Shown here piece after piece: positions 6,732 to 9,256 of a stretch of DNA of 9,256 nt. This DNA is from Candidatus Hydrogenedentota bacterium. Lineage in GTDB: Bacteria; Hydrogenedentota; Hydrogenedentia; Hydrogenedentales; SLHB01. Positions within the stretch are counted from its first letter, which is position 1; every line of letters starts with the position of its first letter. The notes below the pieces were generated by a model. That model made no database searches, was not told the DNA's origin, and saw nothing but the letters and a program-made list of their open reading frames with translations. The DNA is taken from the NCBI GenBank assembly GCA_013349485.1, contig DUZM01000216.1:1-9256 (forward strand), in the 5' to 3' direction. The position numbers and the translations under genes were made by a program.

Positions 6732-8789
6732 CTATTCCCGCATAAGGATGATTCGTTGTCTCGGGATGTTCGCGCGGATTTCCTGGCTTGCCTTGAAGTC
6801 GGCGTAGGCATCTGCGGGGGCCTCGAGTGTGTTCCGCTCGAAGCGATCTTCGAAAAGCAGGGCGCTGTCCTTCTCCCTTAGGCTGGCGGCGTACCGAACC
6901 GTTGGGGACCTGAAATCGACATCCTGTGGCAACGCATACACGCGGAAACCGTCTGGCAGACGAATGGTCCCGCTGGCCGTATTGCATGCAAGGTATTCCC
7001 AATGAAGGTTGTGTTGTCGGGACGGCCGCCCCACGTCCCGGGCGGTGTAGAAGAGCCCGGGCAATGTGAAAAGCATCAGCTCGTCGCCGGCCGTCACCGC
7101 ATACTCGGGAATACGGCACTCGAGCGTGACCTCGGGCGCTTGCGTCAAGTCCGCCAAATCGGTGGTCTCGTACTCCCCAAGTACCGCCGATGGATGAACG
7201 TATGCAGCAAGCTGTTCGAGATAGCTCCGCAGCCGCTGGGCGTCATAGTCCTTCATCCCTCGCAGCCACGTTCCCGCGTTTCCTTGTCCGCTGAACGTCA
7301 TCCTCAGCTCGAGCGCACCGTCCGCGGCCAGCGTCGCTTCAAAGGCTGTTCGGTCACCCTCGTCTTCGGGTGCAGCCGTGTTCGTTGTGCGTAGTGGGTC
7401 CGCTTCGATGCCGGCGATCAACGCTGGGGCCCCTTGCATGGCGCCCGGCAACGTGTCAAACGGCAGCACGTCGCTTGCCGCTGAGGTGAAGTGCGGCGGT
7501 TTTTCGACAAACACGGCGCTGCGGTTGAAAGCCCTAAGCGATGGCAAGTCGTTACACAGCGGCCCTTGGTCGCGATCGCGCACAAGCGCGAAACGGCACG
7601 AAATACGCGCAGCTTCGAGCATCTTGAAGTACAGGAAGTTCTTGTCGAGTTCATTCGCCATGGCACGCTCGAGGGTCTCGCCCGGCGGATGCGGCACGAT
7701 GCCGTAATGGCGATGTGGCACAGCCACGGCGCGCACCCGGCGCGCTACAAAACTGTGGATCCCCTGCTCGGATCCCAGCTCTCGGGCTTTGACGGCGAGT
7801 TCCTCGGGCAGGGGCTCAAGCGCATCGAGGGCCTTCGCGTACGCTTCGGACAACGCCGGCCACGAGGCCGTCTCGCCCAGGGCAAGCGTCGGGACAAAGG
7901 ACTGCTTGGGGGGCATGAAGGGCTCGGGCACAATACCCCGCTGCGGTTGCGTCAGTCCCCACTGTAGATGCACGAGCCCGTCGTGCACCGTCCGCGCAGC
8001 CGCCACTGCACCGCGATCCTCAAGGTGCGCCGAGCCCTCGCGTTCCCGGTTTTCCGGCACAACAACAACGACTTCGCTCCGCAGGATCGGTTGGTCATCG
8101 CGCAAAGCAAGTTCCACGTAGAAGGGCTCAAGCGGCCCGCCACGCCCGCGTTCGACCGTATACTGCACATCGAGCACGCTACCGGGCCGCGGCTCTTTGC
8201 ATGCGAATCGGTACCGTGCGAGCCGTCGGTACATGGGAAGTCGCGCGTAAATCGACTCGTTTTTCAGGGCAGCGTCGTCCAGATGCAGGACGCGGCCGTC
8301 CGGCGTGACCGTGAGCGCGAAATCAATCTTAGGGGTGTCCGTATCCTCAAAGTACCACACGCTTTTGCTGGCCGTGTCTTCGCCGCGTTGGCGTAGCACC
8401 TTCTCGATGGTGCGCACGGTCTCTAGGACCACGCCCGGCGTCGATAGATCAAATGTGTGCCGGCGGAACAGCGTAACAGACCCCGCTGCCGGCAAGTCCT
8501 CCGGGGATGGCTGACTGTCGAGCGCCGCCTTCAGAGCGAGATCGGTGATCTCATCAACCGTGGCCACGTCGTCGAACTGCCGCTCGCGCTGAAGCTGGAC
8601 CTTGATGACGTCCGACGTGGCCAGCTCTTGGACCTCGGCCATGGACTCGAACATCACCTTATTGCCGCGAATCTCGATAAGACGCCCCGACTGCTGTTCG
8701 CCGTCCCGCCGATAGAGCGTATCAGACCACGAGCATAGACAAATGGTCGAGAGTACCGTTACGATAGTGTTTCGTATGTGCTTGTTCAT
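6732..8789 (-). CDS. Exported DUF3857 protein with degenerate transglutaminase-like domain
   Basis: The N-terminus (K3, H4, R6, then hydrophobic 8-19) looks like a signal peptide ending near residue 22; Cys17 and Cys19 do not sit in a convincing lipobox. Residues about 24-66 (TLYRRDGEQQSGRLIEIRGN onward) resemble a small SH3-like barrel. DUF3857 follows (about 100-275), then a transglutaminase-like domain (about 310-460) with HYGIVPHPPGETL, LDKNFLYFKMLEAARI, LPSLRAFN and LPGAMQGAPAL. The tail (475-685) is probably beta-rich. Against the usual GDCKDK...FNH...LDxT pattern, the triad positions read E380, R423 and S436, so the domain is probably not a working peptidase or transglutaminase. The ATG is preceded by an in-frame TAG, which rules out a longer product. 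GGAGGA lies 14 nt upstream (8804-8809), a long spacing. It is convergent with the ECF gene. No substrate can be named. Confidence 0.88.
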   Translation of the reverse strand: MNKHIRNTIVTVLSTICLCSWSDTLYRRDGEQQSGRLIEIRGNKVMFESMAEVQELATSDVIKVQLQRERQFDDVATVDEITDLALKAALDSQPSPEDLPAAGSVTLFRRHTFDLSTPGVVLETVRTIEKVLRQRGEDTASKSVWYFEDTDTPKIDFALTVTPDGRVLHLDDAALKNESIYARLPMYRRLARYRFACKEPRPGSVLDVQYTVERGRGGPLEPFYVELALRDDQPILRSEVVVVVPENREREGSAHLEDRGAVAAARTVHDGLVHLQWGLTQPQRGIVPEPFMPPKQSFVPTLALGETASWPALSEAYAKALDALEPLPEELAVKARELGSEQGIHSFVARRVRAVAVPHRHYGIVPHPPGETLERAMANELDKNFLYFKMLEAARISCRFALVRDRDQGPLCNDLPSLRAFNRSAVFVEKPPHFTSAASDVLPFDTLPGAMQGAPALIAGIEADPLRTTNTAAPEDEGDRTAFEATLAADGALELRMTFSGQGNAGTWLRGMKDYDAQRLRSYLEQLAAYVHPSAVLGEYETTDLADLTQAPEVTLECRIPEYAVTAGDELMLFTLPGLFYTARDVGRPSRQHNLHWEYLACNTASGTIRLPDGFRVYALPQDVDFRSPTVRYAASLREKDSALLFEDRFERNTLEAPADAYADFKASQEIRANIPRQRIILMRE

Positions 8790-8917
8790 GAATCTAGACT
8801 AGTTCCTCCACGCCACGCGTGTTTCGAGTGCGCCGCAATCCTATCCGCTTTCGTTGTGGCTGCGCTGCCTTCATCCGATCATACGCGGGGCCGGTTGAAA
8901 GAGCCGACGTCCCGCCC

Positions 8918-8984
8918 TGTCATTTCCGCTCCCTCATGTCATTCGTATACTGACGGAGGGATTCCTGCTTTCGCAGGAATGACA
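8918..8984 (+). repeat. Repeat element: two 19-nt TGTCATT units plus an inverted repeat ending AATGACA
   Basis: TGTCATTTCCGCTCCCTCA (8918-8936) is followed directly by a second unit starting TGTCATTCG (8937-8955). Then ATTCCTGC (8961-8968) and GCAGGAAT (8973-8980) form perfect 8-nt arms around TTTC. The block ends in GAATGACA (8977-8984), the reverse complement of TGTCATTC, so the element has inverted ends. Such ATTCCnGC...GCnGGAAT palindromes attached to GTCATTC are typical of small dispersed intergenic repeats in many bacteria. No coding capacity is visible. Confidence 0.65.
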
Positions 8985-9079
8985 GAAAGGAAACGAATCG
9001 GCACGAAATCCGCTGGTCTTCGCCGGAAGGCGATACGCTGCCGCGTGACAGCCCATTCGTCACACGCCTCCGCATCTTC

Positions 9080-9134
9080 TATCATTCCCGTCCCCTCGTG
9101 TCATTCGCGTCCCCCTATGTCATTCCCGCGAAAG
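9080..9134 (+). repeat. Three tandem degenerate 19-nt TGTCATTC units
   Basis: Units begin at 9080 (TATCATTCCCGTCCCCTCG), 9099 (TGTCATTCGCGTCCCCCTA) and 9118 (TGTCATTCCCGCGAAAGGG), exactly 19 nt apart. The last contains half of the CCCGCGAAAGCGGG palindrome common to this kind of repeat and then breaks off, so it appears truncated. The same unit and period occur at 8918-8955. Between the two clusters (8985-9079) are two small hairpins, TCGCC/GGCGA (9020-9033) and GTGAC/GTCAC (9045-9063), and no gene. Confidence 0.6.
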
Positions 9135-9166
9135 GGCCTGTCGATTTAATTTAACTCACAGATAGA

Positions 9167-9195
9167 TTGATATTTATGTCTCTCTATGATATGCT
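9167..9195 (+). promoter_or_regulatory. Sigma70-type promoter for the gene at the right edge
   Basis: TTGATA (9167-9172) and TATGCT (9190-9195) are separated by 17 nt, the optimal spacer, in a locally AT-rich stretch that contrasts with the GC-rich surroundings. Transcription would begin about 9202 and give a leader of roughly 28 nt before the ATG at 9230. An overlapping TATGAT at 9185-9190 would need a 12-nt spacer and is less likely. Confidence 0.55.
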
Positions 9196-9229
9196 GGCGT
9201 CGAGCGGTTGGGACGAACGGGAGATTTCC

Positions 9230-9256
9230 ATGGAAACACAGCCCATACGTTTTGCC
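9230..9256 (+). CDS. Start of a downstream gene, cut by the right window edge
   Basis: Only nine codons are visible, reading METQPIRFA, so no function can be proposed. The start is supported by GGGAG at 9219-9223, 6 nt before the ATG, and by the promoter-like TTGATA-N17-TATGCT just upstream. It reads away from the DUF3857 gene, so the two are divergent across the repeat-bearing gap. Confidence 0.5.

Noticed and set aside
9080..9134. The 19-nt tandem units as a CRISPR array
   Set aside because: The units are contiguous with no unique spacers, are degenerate, and no cas genes are present.
8778..9149. A 123-codon plus-strand open frame over the right-hand repeats
   Set aside because: It translates the repeat units and overlaps the start of the DUF3857 gene antisense. 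No domain or convincing ribosome-binding site is present.

Overview
The window is GC-rich bacterial chromosome with tightly packed genes. The left 4.1 kb is a four-gene plus-strand operon: a class I SAM-dependent methyltransferase (cut by the left edge), then bshC, bshB1 and bshA. The last three are a complete set for making the low-molecular-weight thiol bacillithiol. Junctions are a 2-nt gap and two 4-nt stop/start overlaps, so all four are very probably co-transcribed and translationally coupled. The methyltransferase position fits a product such as N-methyl-bacillithiol, known from Chlorobiaceae, but this is inferred from context.

A 317-nt gap (4119-4435) follows. It holds a piece of a dispersed repeat, several short hairpins and a possible extended -10 promoter. 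Next is a 713-residue protein (4436-6577): an ECF sigma factor at the N-terminus, an Ala-rich linker, one membrane segment, and a roughly 450-residue probably extracytoplasmic tail whose end resembles the C-terminal motif of type II secretion major pseudopilins. A strong Shine-Dalgarno sequence and an in-frame ATG lie immediately before the membrane segment, so the gene may make two proteins.

Convergent to it is a 685-residue exported DUF3857/transglutaminase-like protein (minus strand, 6732-8789). All three positions expected to hold the transglutaminase Cys-His-Asp triad appear substituted. The right 440 nt (8790-9229) carry degenerate TGTCATTC units spaced 19 nt apart and a perfect inverted repeat. 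They end in a good sigma70-type promoter and ribosome-binding site for a gene of which only nine codons are inside the window.

Organism: bacillithiol genes with a double-membrane-style secretome, plus the ECF-linker-membrane-tail architecture with a 'YPxSLxxLxPxY...PxDPFTG' ending, suggest a Planctomycetes-like or Hydrogenedentes-like lineage, perhaps from a metagenome assembly. This is an impression from protein style, not a phylogenetic result. No tRNA, rRNA, CRISPR array or transposase gene was seen.
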